Source of the DNA: an uncultured bacterium
GTDB taxonomy: Bacteria; Planctomycetota; DG-23; SLPQ01
NCBI GenBank assembly: GCA_937863625.1
Contig: CALMGO010000657.1
Span: forward strand, 1 to 10,761
Direction of reading: 5' to 3'
Length of the DNA: 10,761 nt
Position numbers and translations under genes: made by a program. This document shows positions 1-6,414 of the stretch, piece by piece. Each line of letters opens with the position of its first letter. Positions within the stretch are counted from its first letter, which is position 1. The notes beneath the pieces were generated by a model. It made no database searches. It was not told where the DNA came from and saw only the letters and a list, made by a program, of their open reading frames with translations.

Positions 1-930
1 CACCGCGAGCAGCTCGAAAAGCACTTCAGACTCGTCCTGCCTCCCCGCGAGGCCTGCCTCCTGGCGCTTGACAAGGCCGCCACAGGCCGCGTCGCAGAGG
101 CGGCGGGAGTGCCGACGGCCCGCTCGGTGACCGAACCCCTGTCGCTCAGCCCTGACGCACTCGCCGACGCGGGAGGACTCGGATTTCCGGTCATCGTCAA
201 ACCGCTCTGCGGCATTGATTTTCAGCGTTTTTACGCCGCCAAGGTGCTCATCGCCAAAGACGCCGCCGAACTCGGCAAGATGCTCGACGAATGCCGCAAG
301 CATTCGTTTGACGTCCTCCTCCAGGACATCATCCCGCCGGAGGGTCACGTGGGGGCATACAGCGCATACGTGGCGCGCTCGGGGAGGATAGTCCAGGACT
401 ACTCATCGAGGCGGCTGGGGCTTTTTCCGCCTGTTCACGGGATAGGGTATTTCGAGCGCTCGGAGTTTATTGAAGGGATAATGCGCGGTGGTCGAAAGTT
501 CATAGAAGCATCCGGCTTTACCGGGGCGCTTGTCAATATCGACTTCAAATTCGACACGCGCGACGGCGTCTGGAGACTCCTCGACTTCAACGCGCGCTCG
601 TGGCGGCAGGTCTCGATGGCGTCGCACGTCGGTCTCGACGTCACAGGCGCGATTCTCGCAGACTACACAGGCGCGCCTTTCCCGCGCGTGCGCGAGCCCA
701 GGTGGGGAGTTCATTGGATCTACCTCAAGGAGGCCCTTCTCGTGGGCCGCGGATACCCTGACCACAGGCCGCCGCTTGGAGATTACGTCGCCTTTCTCAC
801 CTCGGGCCCGCACTGGGGCCTTTTTGACCTTGGCGACCTGCGCCCCTTCCTATGGGACATTGCCCCTCTTGTCAAAAGGCGGCTGCATCGCTCAAGTCCG
901 CACCAGAGAAGCCCGGACATCGAGATGTAG
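1..930 (+). CDS. ATP-grasp ligase of unknown substrate (5' end outside window)
   Basis: The reading frame is open from the first base, so the gene starts upstream; 309 codons plus a TAG stop are visible. The part seen looks like an ATP-grasp carboxylate-amine ligase. An ALDKAATGRVAEAAGVPT stretch (fragment residues about 23-40) matches the usual segment before the ATP-binding domain. LGFPVIVKP (about 60-68) carries the nucleotide-binding Lys. A C-terminal NIDFKFD...LLDFNARSW segment (about 179-201) supplies the metal ligands, with Asp195 and Asn197 at the usual Glu-x-Asn positions. Proteins of this family join a carboxylate to an amine through an acyl-phosphate and act in the cytoplasm. The relatives I recall include amino acid, peptide and cell-envelope ligases, so the substrate cannot be named. 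A SAM methyltransferase gene follows after 46 bases. The fold is fairly certain; the role is not. Confidence 0.8.
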   Translation, partial: HREQLEKHFRLVLPPREACLLALDKAATGRVAEAAGVPTARSVTEPLSLSPDALADAGGLGFPVIVKPLCGIDFQRFYAAKVLIAKDAAELGKMLDECRKHSFDVLLQDIIPPEGHVGAYSAYVARSGRIVQDYSSRRLGLFPPVHGIGYFERSEFIEGIMRGGRKFIEASGFTGALVNIDFKFDTRDGVWRLLDFNARSWRQVSMASHVGLDVTGAILADYTGAPFPRVREPRWGVHWIYLKEALLVGRGYPDHRPPLGDYVAFLTSGPHWGLFDLGDLRPFLWDIAPLVKRRLHRSSPHQRSPDIEM

Positions 931-961
931 ATTCTTCGCTATACATCCTCGCCGCCGCCGA

Positions 962-967
962 TATAAT
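962..967 (+). promoter_or_regulatory. Possible -10 box for the methyltransferase gene
   Basis: TATAAT is a perfect -10 consensus and ends nine bases before the methyltransferase ATG at 977. A start point 6-9 bases downstream would fall at or just before the ATG, giving a leaderless or nearly leaderless mRNA. No good -35 hexamer is seen at 16-18 bases upstream and no TGn extension is present, so this could be chance. Confidence 0.3.
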
Positions 968-976
968 TCTACCGCT

Positions 977-1621
977 ATGCCGGAACTTCACGTAAAAGAC
1001 AAGTACCAGAGCAGCGAGATCGCCGAGAAGTATGACGGCCGCCGGTTCGAGTCGGTCGCGGGGCGCAATAGAAACCGCCTCAAGATAGCCGCGATCAATA
1101 AGGCGCTTTCGCGAATCGGCGACCCGGGGCTCTTACTCGACCTGCCATACGGCACAGGGCGTTTCTTTGATTTTCTCTCGGGGCGCGGCATCCGCTTTGT
1201 AGGCTCCGACGTGTCGTTTGAAATGCTTCGCTACGCAGCCACCAAGGACACAGCCGGCTACGCACCGCTGGTGGTCGCGGATGTAAACGCCCTTCCCTTC
1301 GCGGATGACTCGTTTGACACGGTCATGTCCATTCGCTTTCTTTTTCACCTGTCGCCTGCGGAGCGCGTGCGAGCGATTCGCGAACTGGCTCGTATATGCA
1401 AGGGCAGACTGATACTCGACTACCGGCTTCGCTTTGCGTCGCTCAAGAATATAAGCCGGATCGTGCGGCACCGTCTGGGCCTTGCCGCGCCGCTCAAGCG
1501 GCCGACGAAGAAAGAAATGCTTGCGGAACTGGCCGAGGCCGGTCTCGATCCGGTCGAGATATTCACGGTCACGCCGGTCTTTTCGGACAAATTCATCGTC
1601 GTCTGCCGCAAGCGCGGCTGA
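977..1621 (+). CDS. Class I SAM-dependent methyltransferase
   Basis: This 214-residue cytoplasmic protein has a UbiE/Methyltransf_11-type Rossmann fold. Motif I is LLLDLPYGTGRFF (residues 52-64); the usual DxGxGxG is replaced by DLPYGTG, a variant close to the DLPCGTG seen in some bacterial methyltransferases. The acidic residue that should bind the SAM ribose is Asp78 in VGSDVS. ADVNALPFADDSFDTV (101-116) is motif II/III. The C-terminal part (about 170-214) is probably the substrate-facing cap and ends in a beta strand rich in Val and Phe. The frame is open much further upstream, but ATG 977 is chosen because the protein family begins here and the upstream stretch overlaps the ATP-grasp gene. 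No Shine-Dalgarno is visible. The methyl acceptor is unknown; the preceding ATP-grasp gene hints at a shared small-molecule or envelope modification, but this is inference. Confidence 0.85.
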   Translation: MPELHVKDKYQSSEIAEKYDGRRFESVAGRNRNRLKIAAINKALSRIGDPGLLLDLPYGTGRFFDFLSGRGIRFVGSDVSFEMLRYAATKDTAGYAPLVVADVNALPFADDSFDTVMSIRFLFHLSPAERVRAIRELARICKGRLILDYRLRFASLKNISRIVRHRLGLAAPLKRPTKKEMLAELAEAGLDPVEIFTVTPVFSDKFIVVCRKRG

Positions 1622-1697
1622 CCACACATTTACGCACGTCACGGCCCCATCTTTTCGCACCGCCGAAGACTTTGGATGCTGCACGCTTGTCTGCATG

Positions 1698-1726
1698 TTG
1701 ACTCCCGCGAGTTTCTCCCTTATACT
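1698..1726 (+). promoter_or_regulatory. Sigma70-type promoter of the thi operon
   Basis: A TTGACT -35 box (1698-1703) and TATACT -10 box (1721-1726) are separated by exactly 17 bases. Transcription should start near 1732-1735, just before the first paired base of the TPP riboswitch at 1738, which fits a transcript that begins with the aptamer. Confidence 0.8.
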
Positions 1727-1737
1727 CTCCGGCAATT

Positions 1738-1818
1738 CGGTTGGGGTGCTCCGCGCGTTGCGGGGCTGAGATCACACCCATCGAACCTGATCCGGGTAAT
1801 GCCGGCGCAAGGGAACCG
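1738..1818 (+). promoter_or_regulatory. TPP riboswitch aptamer (THI element)
   Basis: The conserved THI-box blocks occur in order: GGGGTGC (1743-1749), GCTGAGA (1765-1771), ACCC (1776-1779), GAACCTGAT (1783-1791), GGGTAATGCCGGCG (1794-1807) and AGGGAA (1810-1815). Predicted helices: P1 CGGTT 1738-1742 with AACCG 1814-1818; P2 GGGT 1744-1747 with ACCC 1776-1779; P3 1749-1754 with 1760-1765; P4 CCT 1786-1788 with AGG 1810-1812; P5 CCGG 1792-1795 with 1802-1805. It senses thiamine pyrophosphate. The two genes downstream make thiamine phosphate, so this should be a feedback-off switch. Confidence 0.96.
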
Positions 1819-1822
1819 ACGC

Positions 1823-1873
1823 AGCATCCTCCACGAGGGGCCCTCGCCGGGTCCCGTTTTCGTCTGGAGGATG
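1823..1873 (+). promoter_or_regulatory. Expression platform of the TPP riboswitch (Shine-Dalgarno sequestering stem)
   Basis: CATCCTCCA (1825-1833) is a perfect 9-base complement of TGGAGGATG (1865-1873), which contains the Shine-Dalgarno TGGAGG (1865-1870) of thi4. The same 5' strand can instead pair with aptamer bases: AGCATCCT (1823-1830) with GGGGTGCT (1743-1750), eight pairs including two G-U. The two pairings exclude each other. This points to translational control: with TPP the aptamer folds and the ribosome site is buried; without TPP it is open. No convincing terminator with a T-run is present in this leader. Confidence 0.75.
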
Positions 1874-1875
1874 AT

Positions 1876-2646
1876 ATGGAAGAGAAAATCACATCCGCAA
1901 TCGTCGACCGGTTTTTCGCCAAGTTCAAATCCGCCCTCTCTGTCGATGCGGCAATCGTCGGCGCCGGGCCTTCGGGCCTTATCGCAGCGCGCGACATCGC
2001 GGCCGCGGGTGCGTCCGTCGCCATATTTGAACGCAAACTCGTGCCTGGCGGCGGTATCTGGGGCGGAGGGATGCTCTTTAACGAAATCGTTTTCCAGGAA
2101 TCGGCGTTGCCGATCCTCGACGACTTCGCGGTAAAGTACACATGTGCGGGGGACGGGTTTTACACGGCCGACGCAGTGCACGTGGCGTCGGCGCTCATCT
2201 ACGGGGCGACGGCGGCGGGGGCACTGATATTCAATGCGGTCACGGTCGAGGACATCGTCTTTAAGGACTCCCGTGTTGCCGGGGTCGTCATAAACTGGAC
2301 ACCCGTCAACCGCCTCGAAATGCACGTCGACCCGCTTGTTGTCACTGCGAAGGCCGTTCTCGACGGCACGGGGCATCCGGCCGAAATCATCCAGACCGCC
2401 ACGCGAAAGGCAGGCATCAAAATCGACACCCCCACGGGCTCGGTCATGGGTGAAAAACCGATGTGGATGGAGTCCGGCGAGGCGTCCACAGTCGACAACA
2501 CGCGGCGGCTCTACCCCGGCCTCTATGCCTCCGGCATGGCCGCCAATAACGCGTGCGGCGGCTTTCGCATGGGGCCCGTATTCGGCGGCATGTTCCAGAG
2601 CGGCCGCAAAATAGCCCGCATCATCCTTGAGGATATCAATGCGTGA
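1876..2646 (+). CDS. thi4: Sulfide-dependent thiazole synthase, Thi4 family (His type)
   Basis: The 256-residue enzyme makes the thiazole half of thiamine (as ADP-thiazole) from NAD and glycine, in the cytoplasm. A dinucleotide-binding VGAGPSG (28-34) and the family's glycine-rich [12 protein letters not shown] (58-69) lie in the N-terminal half. A DGTGH segment (163-167) and a C-terminal [25 protein letters not shown] stretch (about 215-239, read in two parts: GLYASGM and the glycine-rich end) complete the family pattern. In yeast Thi4 a Cys gives up its sulfur and kills the enzyme after one turnover. Here the matching segment reads LEMHVDPL, with His150. Archaeal Thi4 with His at this site uses free sulfide and Fe(II) catalytically, so the same is inferred here. 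ATG 1876 is five bases after TGGAGG. The gene overlaps thiE by 8 nt and is controlled by the TPP riboswitch. The full length matches the family. Confidence 0.93.
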   Translation: MEEKITSAIVDRFFAKFKSALSVDAAIVGAGPSGLIAARDIAAAGASVAIFERKLVPGGGIWGGGMLFNEIVFQESALPILDDFAVKYTCAGDGFYTADAVHVASALIYGATAAGALIFNAVTVEDIVFKDSRVAGVVINWTPVNRLEMHVDPLVVTAKAVLDGTGHPAEIIQTATRKAGIKIDTPTGSVMGEKPMWMESGEASTVDNTRRLYPGLYASGMAANNACGGFRMGPVFGGMFQSGRKIARIILEDINA

Positions 2647-3286
2647 AAACTTCGGACTATATCTCATACTGACCGACCCCGTTGCGGGCTACGAGCGCGC
2701 CGCCGAGGTAGCAGTCAGCCGTCGCGTCCGCTATCTCCAACTGCGCATGAAGAGATCTTCCCGTGAAGTCGTCCTTGAAAAGGCGCGTGCGCTGCGTGAG
2801 ATTACGCGCGGCACTGACACGCATTTTATCGTTAACGACGACGTCACTATCGCCGCAGAGGCGGACGCCGACGGCGTTCATCTCGGGCAGGAGGACATGT
2901 CGCTTGCCGAGGCGAGGCGGCTATGGAACACGCCTGGCAAGGTATTCGGCCTCTCTACGCACTGTGCGACGCAGGCGGCGCGTGCCGTAGCGCTTGCGCC
3001 CGATTATATCGGCGTCGGTCCGGTATTCGCCACGCCTACCAAGGCCAGGCCCGACCCTACCCTCGGCCTCGAATATATGCGCGAAATCATACAATCCTCG
3101 CCGCTTACAACCGTCGCCATCGGCGGCGTTAACCTTGACAACCTCGCCTCTGTCCTCTCGCACGGGGCGAGAAACTTCGCCGTCGTCCGGGCGGTCAACG
3201 CCTCGGCGCACCCGGAACGCGAAATCGCGGCGCTGCAGGACGAATTCGCCCGCATCATGTCAAATCCGCCGCGTGAATCGCCATGA
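2639..3286 (+). CDS. thiE: Thiamine phosphate synthase
   Basis: The 215-residue TIM-barrel enzyme joins hydroxymethylpyrimidine pyrophosphate to thiazole phosphate, giving thiamine phosphate and pyrophosphate in the cytoplasm. Family motifs appear in order: LYLILTD (7-13), YLQLRMK (32-38), [11 protein letters not shown] (62-72), GVHLGQEDM (79-87), FGLSTH (103-108), [14 protein letters not shown] (122-135, pyrophosphate and Mg binding) and VAIGGVN (159-165). A TTG at 2627 could also open the frame, but ATG 2639 is preferred: TGAGGA (2628-2633) is a Shine-Dalgarno five bases before it. The start lies inside the end of thi4 (8-nt overlap), so translation is probably coupled and both genes answer to the TPP riboswitch. 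A short C-terminal tail rich in Pro closes the protein. ThiC, ThiD and ThiL are not in this window. Confidence 0.93.
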   Translation: MRENFGLYLILTDPVAGYERAAEVAVSRRVRYLQLRMKRSSREVVLEKARALREITRGTDTHFIVNDDVTIAAEADADGVHLGQEDMSLAEARRLWNTPGKVFGLSTHCATQAARAVALAPDYIGVGPVFATPTKARPDPTLGLEYMREIIQSSPLTTVAIGGVNLDNLASVLSHGARNFAVVRAVNASAHPEREIAALQDEFARIMSNPPRESP

Positions 3287-3342
3287 AAAGCCCGGCCGGC
3301 ACTCTTTTTCATCTTTTTCCCGTAACGCGTGAGGAAACCCTC
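3283..3342 (+). other. Gap after thiE: weak hairpin, no clear gene
   Basis: ATGAAAAG (3283-3290) and CTTTTTCAT (3304-3312) can pair with one extra T, enclosing a GC-rich CCCGGCCGGC core, and a CTTTTTCCC follows. This may weakly terminate the thi transcript, but the stem is AT-rich and the T-run short. Nothing coding is seen here; the rest of the gap up to btuF is taken by the promoter and riboswitch listed separately. Confidence 0.3.
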
Positions 3343-3354
3343 TTGTCAGGGTTT
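3335..3354 (+). repeat. Inverted repeat overlapping the btu promoter -35 box
   Basis: AAACCCT (3335-3341) and AGGGTTT (3348-3354) form a perfect 7-base inverted repeat with a six-base centre that contains most of the TTGTCA -35 box. It could be an operator or the remnant of a terminator for thiE; no T-run follows, so an operator is as likely. Confidence 0.35.
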
Positions 3355-3370
3355 GCCGTTCTGGTATGAT
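3343..3370 (+). promoter_or_regulatory. Extended -10 promoter of the btu operon
   Basis: TTGTCA (3343-3348) and TATGAT (3365-3370) are 16 bases apart, and TGG directly before TATGAT gives the extended -10 pattern TGnTATGAT. Transcription would begin near 3377, ahead of the cobalamin riboswitch. Confidence 0.72.
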
Positions 3371-3414
3371 GGTTAAATCACATTTGCATTTGCGGTATTG
3401 AAAACTCGTTTTTC

Positions 3415-3600
3415 CATGTCGTTAGGCGCCCCTCGCGGGGCCTAACAGGGAAGCCGGTGCGAATCCGGCGCGACCCCGTCGCTGTAAGCGGGATATTGTT
3501 CGCAAGCCACTGCCAAAAGCGGGAAGGCCCGAACCTCCAGCCCGTAAGCCAGAAGACCTGCCTGACGATGCCTTCGGTAGTGCCCCACGCGGGTGGGGGT
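3415..3600 (+). promoter_or_regulatory. Cobalamin (B12) riboswitch
   Basis: The conserved core is unmistakable: a GTTAGG/CCTAAC hairpin (3421-3426 with 3441-3446), then GGGAAGCCGGTGCGAATCC (3448-3466), GACCCCGTCGCTGTAAGCGG (3472-3491), GCCACTG (3506-3512), and the B12 box AGCCAGAAGACCTGCC (3547-3562). TCGTTAGG (3419-3426) can also pair with CCTGACGA (3561-3568) with one G-U, a possible outer stem. A 3' hairpin CCCCAC/GTGGGG (3583-3588 with 3593-3598, loop GCGG) is placed where the kissing-loop partner usually lies. The outer limits are approximate. It senses adenosyl- or methyl-type cobalamin (not distinguishable here) and precedes the B12 importer genes, so high B12 should shut import off. 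Confidence 0.95.
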
Positions 3601-3636
3601 AGGAGGGATCAGGCGACTTATCGCCCTTTCATCCCC
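3595..3636 (+). promoter_or_regulatory. Putative antiterminator of the cobalamin riboswitch
   Basis: GGGGGT (3595-3600) can pair with ATCCCC (3631-3636), with one G-U, around a small GGCGA/TCGCC hairpin (3612-3616 with 3621-3625). This would use both the 3' arm of the CCCCAC/GTGGGG hairpin and the 5' arm of the terminator, so the three structures compete. Confidence 0.5.
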
Positions 3637-3662
3637 GGTCCGCGTGCGGACGGGGTTTTTTT
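3633..3662 (+). terminator. Riboswitch-controlled intrinsic terminator before btuF
   Basis: CCCC (3633-3636) pairs with GGGG (3652-3655) and GTCCG (3638-3642) with CGGAC (3647-3651), leaving a single bulged G and a four-base loop, followed by seven T (3656-3662). It lies 17 bases before the btuF start, where only conditional termination makes sense. Confidence 0.88.
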
Positions 3663-3679
3663 ATTGAAGGGGCGCATTA

Positions 3680-4585
3680 ATGCGGTTTGCACCATCTTTT
3701 CTTGCGGCATCTCTTATCCTGTGTGTCGTTGTCGCGCTTTCGGCCGGTGAAGCGCCGGATAAAGCGGCCAGAGACTACCGTCGTATCATCACGTTTTCCC
3801 CCGCCATGACCGAGACCGTCTATCGCCTGGGCGGAGAAAACCGCCTCGCAGCCATCGCGTCATACAGCGACTATCCGCCGGAGGCCGCCGCCCAAAAGCC
3901 GACCGTCGGCGGCATCCTCGACATGGACACGGAAAAGATCCTCTCCCTTCGCCCCGATCTTATCCTCTCGCCCCCCGGCGCAATGGCGTCGGAGAAGCTC
4001 CCGCGCCTCGGCGCGGACGTCGTCTTTCTCCCGGACGAGACGCTCAGCGACATTGAGAAATCGTTTGTCGAAATCGGCAAACTCGTCGGCCGCACGGATG
4101 AAGGTGAGACACTGGCAAGGGATTTTTCGTCGGCGGTGGAGGCCGCGCGGGAGCGCGCAAAGGACGAGTCTCCCGTCAGCGTGCTGGTCGTTATCGGGTA
4201 CGAACCGCTGTGGGTGGCGGGAGGATTCGGATTTCTAAACGAACTTGTCAGCGCGGCCGGCGGTTCAAACGTTGCGGGCAAAATCGGCAAGGATTTCTAC
4301 CAGGTCGATTTCGAGACGGTCCTTGCCTCAAAGCCGCAGGTGGTCATCGACCTGACACTGGAGAAGGACACGCCCGAGCGGCGCGAGTCGGTGCGCGCAT
4401 TCTGGAGCCGATATCCGACAATACCGGCCGTGGCGGATAACCGCATCGAGTTTGTCGAATCCGACTTTCTTACTATTCCCGGACCGCGCCTCGTCGACGG
4501 CCTCGCAGCCCTTGAGAAGATTCTGCGCCCGAAAGAGTCCTCCGATGCAGCTTCCACAGTGGAGGCGCCGCATGAAGCGAAGTAA
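3680..4585 (+). CDS. btuF: Periplasmic vitamin B12-binding protein
   Basis: This 301-residue protein is the solute-binding part of an ABC importer of the BtuF/FepB cluster. A Sec signal peptide is visible: MRF, a hydrophobic core (residues about 7-20) and a likely cut after ALSA (22). Cys15 is not in a proper lipobox, so it is probably soluble. Two lobes joined by a long helix are expected: RIITFSPAMTETVYRLG (35-51), VGGILDMDTEKILSLRPDLI (76-95) and a C-terminal IPGPRLVDGL (266-275) match the family. B12 rather than siderophore is chosen because a cobalamin riboswitch controls the operon. The ATG follows GAAGGGG (3666-3672). The gene overlaps btuC by 14 nt. A short polar tail (about 284-301) lies beyond the fold. 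Confidence 0.9.
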   Translation: MRFAPSFLAASLILCVVVALSAGEAPDKAARDYRRIITFSPAMTETVYRLGGENRLAAIASYSDYPPEAAAQKPTVGGILDMDTEKILSLRPDLILSPPGAMASEKLPRLGADVVFLPDETLSDIEKSFVEIGKLVGRTDEGETLARDFSSAVEAARERAKDESPVSVLVVIGYEPLWVAGGFGFLNELVSAAGGSNVAGKIGKDFYQVDFETVLASKPQVVIDLTLEKDTPERRESVRAFWSRYPTIPAVADNRIEFVESDFLTIPGPRLVDGLAALEKILRPKESSDAASTVEAPHEAK

Positions 4586-5615
4586 GAGGCTCACGCTTGT
4601 ATTTGCGTTTTTGTGCGCTTTCGCGCTCACGGCGGCGCTGACGGCCGTATCGCTCGGCACGTCACGCATCGCCTTTACAGACGCGGCAAGCGCGCTTCTC
4701 GGCCGTTCAGATGACGCGTCAGTCGCTGCAATCGTATCCTACCGGGTCTCACGCGTGGCGCTCGCGGCTCTTGTCGGCGCTGCGCTATCTCTTGCCGGCG
4801 CGGTCTTGCAGGCGCTTCTTAGAAACCCTCTTGCGGACCCCTATATACTCGGAGTATCAGGCGGCGGCGCTCTCGGAGCGGCGCTCTACATAACTTTCGG
4901 CCCGGCAGTTCTCGTCGCGCTCGGGCAGGCGACGTCGGCGTCGGGGTTTTCGGCGCTTGCCGTGGCGGCCTTTGCGGGTTCGCTTGCCGCATCGGGCGTG
5001 GTGCTTTTTGCCGGGAGGCGACACGGACGCATATTGCCGGGGACGCTGCTTCTTGTCGGAGTAATGGTAAACGCGCTTTCCGGAGCGGCGGTGCTCGCTT
5101 TGACTTATCTCTCCAATGTCGCGCAGAGCCATTCAATCGTCGTCTGGCTCATGGGCAACCTCTCGACACTGACGCTGTCTCGCGCATCGCTTTCACTCAG
5201 CGCATGCGCGGTGATCGTCATGAGCGGTCTTTTGTGGCGGCTCGGGGCGAGGCTCAACCTCATGTCGCTTGGTGATGAGGCCGCCGCGCACCTCGGGGTA
5301 AATGTCGTGCGAACGCGCCTTGTAGCTTTCGTTCTCGCGGCGCTCTTGACCGGGCTATCGGTCGCGCTTGCAGGGCCCATCGGCTTTGTCGGCCTTGTCG
5401 TCCCGCATCTCACGCGGTTTCTCGTCGGCGCGGACCACCGTGTTCTCTTCCCGGCGTGCGCACTTTCGGGAGCGGGCTTTCTGATGCTCGCAGACACCGC
5501 GGCGCGCACCATGAAGCCCGGCGTCGAACTCCCCGTCGGCATACTCACCGCCTGTATCGGAGCGCCGGTGTTTATATTCATCCTGCGATCGAGAAGGGGG
5601 CACTACTTTGAATAG
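4572..5615 (+). CDS. btuC: B12 ABC importer permease (FecCD family)
   Basis: The 347-residue inner-membrane permease forms a homodimer through which B12 passes. It is strongly hydrophobic, with about ten membrane segments expected, as in BtuC. Family hallmarks are YRVSRVALAALVGAALSLAG (57-76) leading to LLRNPLADPYILGVSGGGALG (82-102), a cytoplasmic coupling loop SLGDEAAAHLGV (232-243) that meets the ATPase, GPIGFVGLVVPHLTR (268-282), and the C-terminal ELPVGILTACIGAPVFIFIL (319-338). The frame is open from 4452, but ATG 4572 is taken because TGGAGG (4560-4565) lies six bases before it and the first membrane helix follows at once. Its end overlaps btuD by 8 nt. The substrate is inferred from the riboswitch and neighbours; siderophore permeases look alike. 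Confidence 0.92.
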   Translation: MKRSKRLTLVFAFLCAFALTAALTAVSLGTSRIAFTDAASALLGRSDDASVAAIVSYRVSRVALAALVGAALSLAGAVLQALLRNPLADPYILGVSGGGALGAALYITFGPAVLVALGQATSASGFSALAVAAFAGSLAASGVVLFAGRRHGRILPGTLLLVGVMVNALSGAAVLALTYLSNVAQSHSIVVWLMGNLSTLTLSRASLSLSACAVIVMSGLLWRLGARLNLMSLGDEAAAHLGVNVVRTRLVAFVLAALLTGLSVALAGPIGFVGLVVPHLTRFLVGADHRVLFPACALSGAGFLMLADTAARTMKPGVELPVGILTACIGAPVFIFILRSRRGHYFE

Positions 5616-6414
5616 AGCCATGAGCGCCCACTCGGTCTCCTTCGCCTACTCGGTCGTCGACGCCGTGCGTGACGTAACGCTCGACGTCGAGCGCGCCTCA
5701 TTTGTCTCTCTTATCGGGCCCAACGGCTCCGGGAAGACTACGCTGCTCAGGCTTTTGTCCGGCGTACTGTCGGCGCGCGCGGGAACGGTTGAAATCCTCG
5801 GCGGCGATATCCGCCGGATGTCGCGCCGCGAGGTCGCGCGGCGCGTCGCCGTCGTCCCGCAGGAGACGTCGGTCGTATTTCCCTTTACGGTCGAAGAAGT
5901 GGTGCTCATGGGGCGTTTCCCGCACCTGGGACCATATGGTCTCGAGAGCAAACGCGACATAGAAGCCGCGCGGGAAGCCATGGAGGCCACTGATACGACC
6001 GAATTCGCCTCGCGCCGCATTCAGGAACTCTCCGGCGGAGAGCGCCAGCGCGTCATCATCGCGCGCGCCCTGGCCCAGGGCGCGGACATCCTGCTTCTTG
6101 ACGAGCCTACGGCGTTTCTCGACATCAAGCACCAGGTCGACGTGGCGACGCTCGTGAAGCGACTCCAGCGCGAACTCGGCCTCACGATTGTCATGGCGGG
6201 ACACGACCTCAACCTCGCAGCGGCCTTTTCGGACAGCATCGTGCTCATGAAGTCCGGGCGCGTCTTTGCCGCGGGCGCTCCCGCCGACGTCATCCGGCCG
6301 GAGATACTGACGAGCGCCTACGGCACCGAGGTCCTCGTCACACAGTTGAACGGGCGCACGCTTGTCGCGGCGGCCATTAACCCTATAGACATCAAACCCG
6401 GAGACACGAAATGA
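5608..6414 (+). CDS. btuD: B12 ABC importer ATPase
   Basis: The 268-residue cytoplasmic ATPase powers BtuCF. All ABC signatures are intact: Walker [10 protein letters not shown] (37-45), Q-loop Gln85, signature LSGGERQR (141-148), Walker B ILLLDEP (161-167), and the switch His199 in AGHDLN. The order and spacing match the FecE/BtuD/FhuC class, as does LDIKHQ (171-176) after Walker B. Two starts are possible. TTG 5608 is favoured because AGGGGG (5595-5600) lies seven bases before it; ATG 5620 has no ribosome site at a usable distance. With the TTG start the gene overlaps btuC by 8 nt, matching the tight coupling through this operon. The last four bases overlap the pseudopilin gene (ATGA). Confidence 0.93.
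   Translation: MNRAMSAHSVSFAYSVVDAVRDVTLDVERASFVSLIGPNGSGKTTLLRLLSGVLSARAGTVEILGGDIRRMSRREVARRVAVVPQETSVVFPFTVEEVVLMGRFPHLGPYGLESKRDIEAAREAMEATDTTEFASRRIQELSGGERQRVIIARALAQGADILLLDEPTAFLDIKHQVDVATLVKRLQRELGLTIVMAGHDLNLAAAFSDSIVLMKSGRVFAAGAPADVIRPEILTSAYGTEVLVTQLNGRTLVAAAINPIDIKPGDTK

Noticed and set aside
530..976. Upstream extension of the methyltransferase frame into the ATP-grasp gene
   Set aside because: The added part is Ser/Arg/Thr-rich and lies out of frame over conserved ATP-grasp motifs; homology of the methyltransferase begins near 977.
1605..1618. GCCGC/GCGGC hairpin at the end of the methyltransferase gene as a terminator
   Set aside because: A five-base stem inside the coding end with no T-run; likely chance in high-GC sequence.
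1837..1860. Possible terminator in the thi4 leader (GGG/CCC runs followed by TTTT)
   Set aside because: The GGG and CCC runs are too closely spaced for a good stem with a usable loop, and only four T follow. The Shine-Dalgarno sequestering stem over the same region is much stronger.
1720..2667. Minus-strand open frame (315 codons) opposite thi4 and its leader
   Set aside because: It crosses the TPP riboswitch and thi4, both firmly identified on the plus strand, and its product matches nothing.
3457..3750. Open frame (97 codons) through the leader before btuF
   Set aside because: It lies across the conserved core of the cobalamin riboswitch and its terminator, so it is structured RNA rather than a gene.
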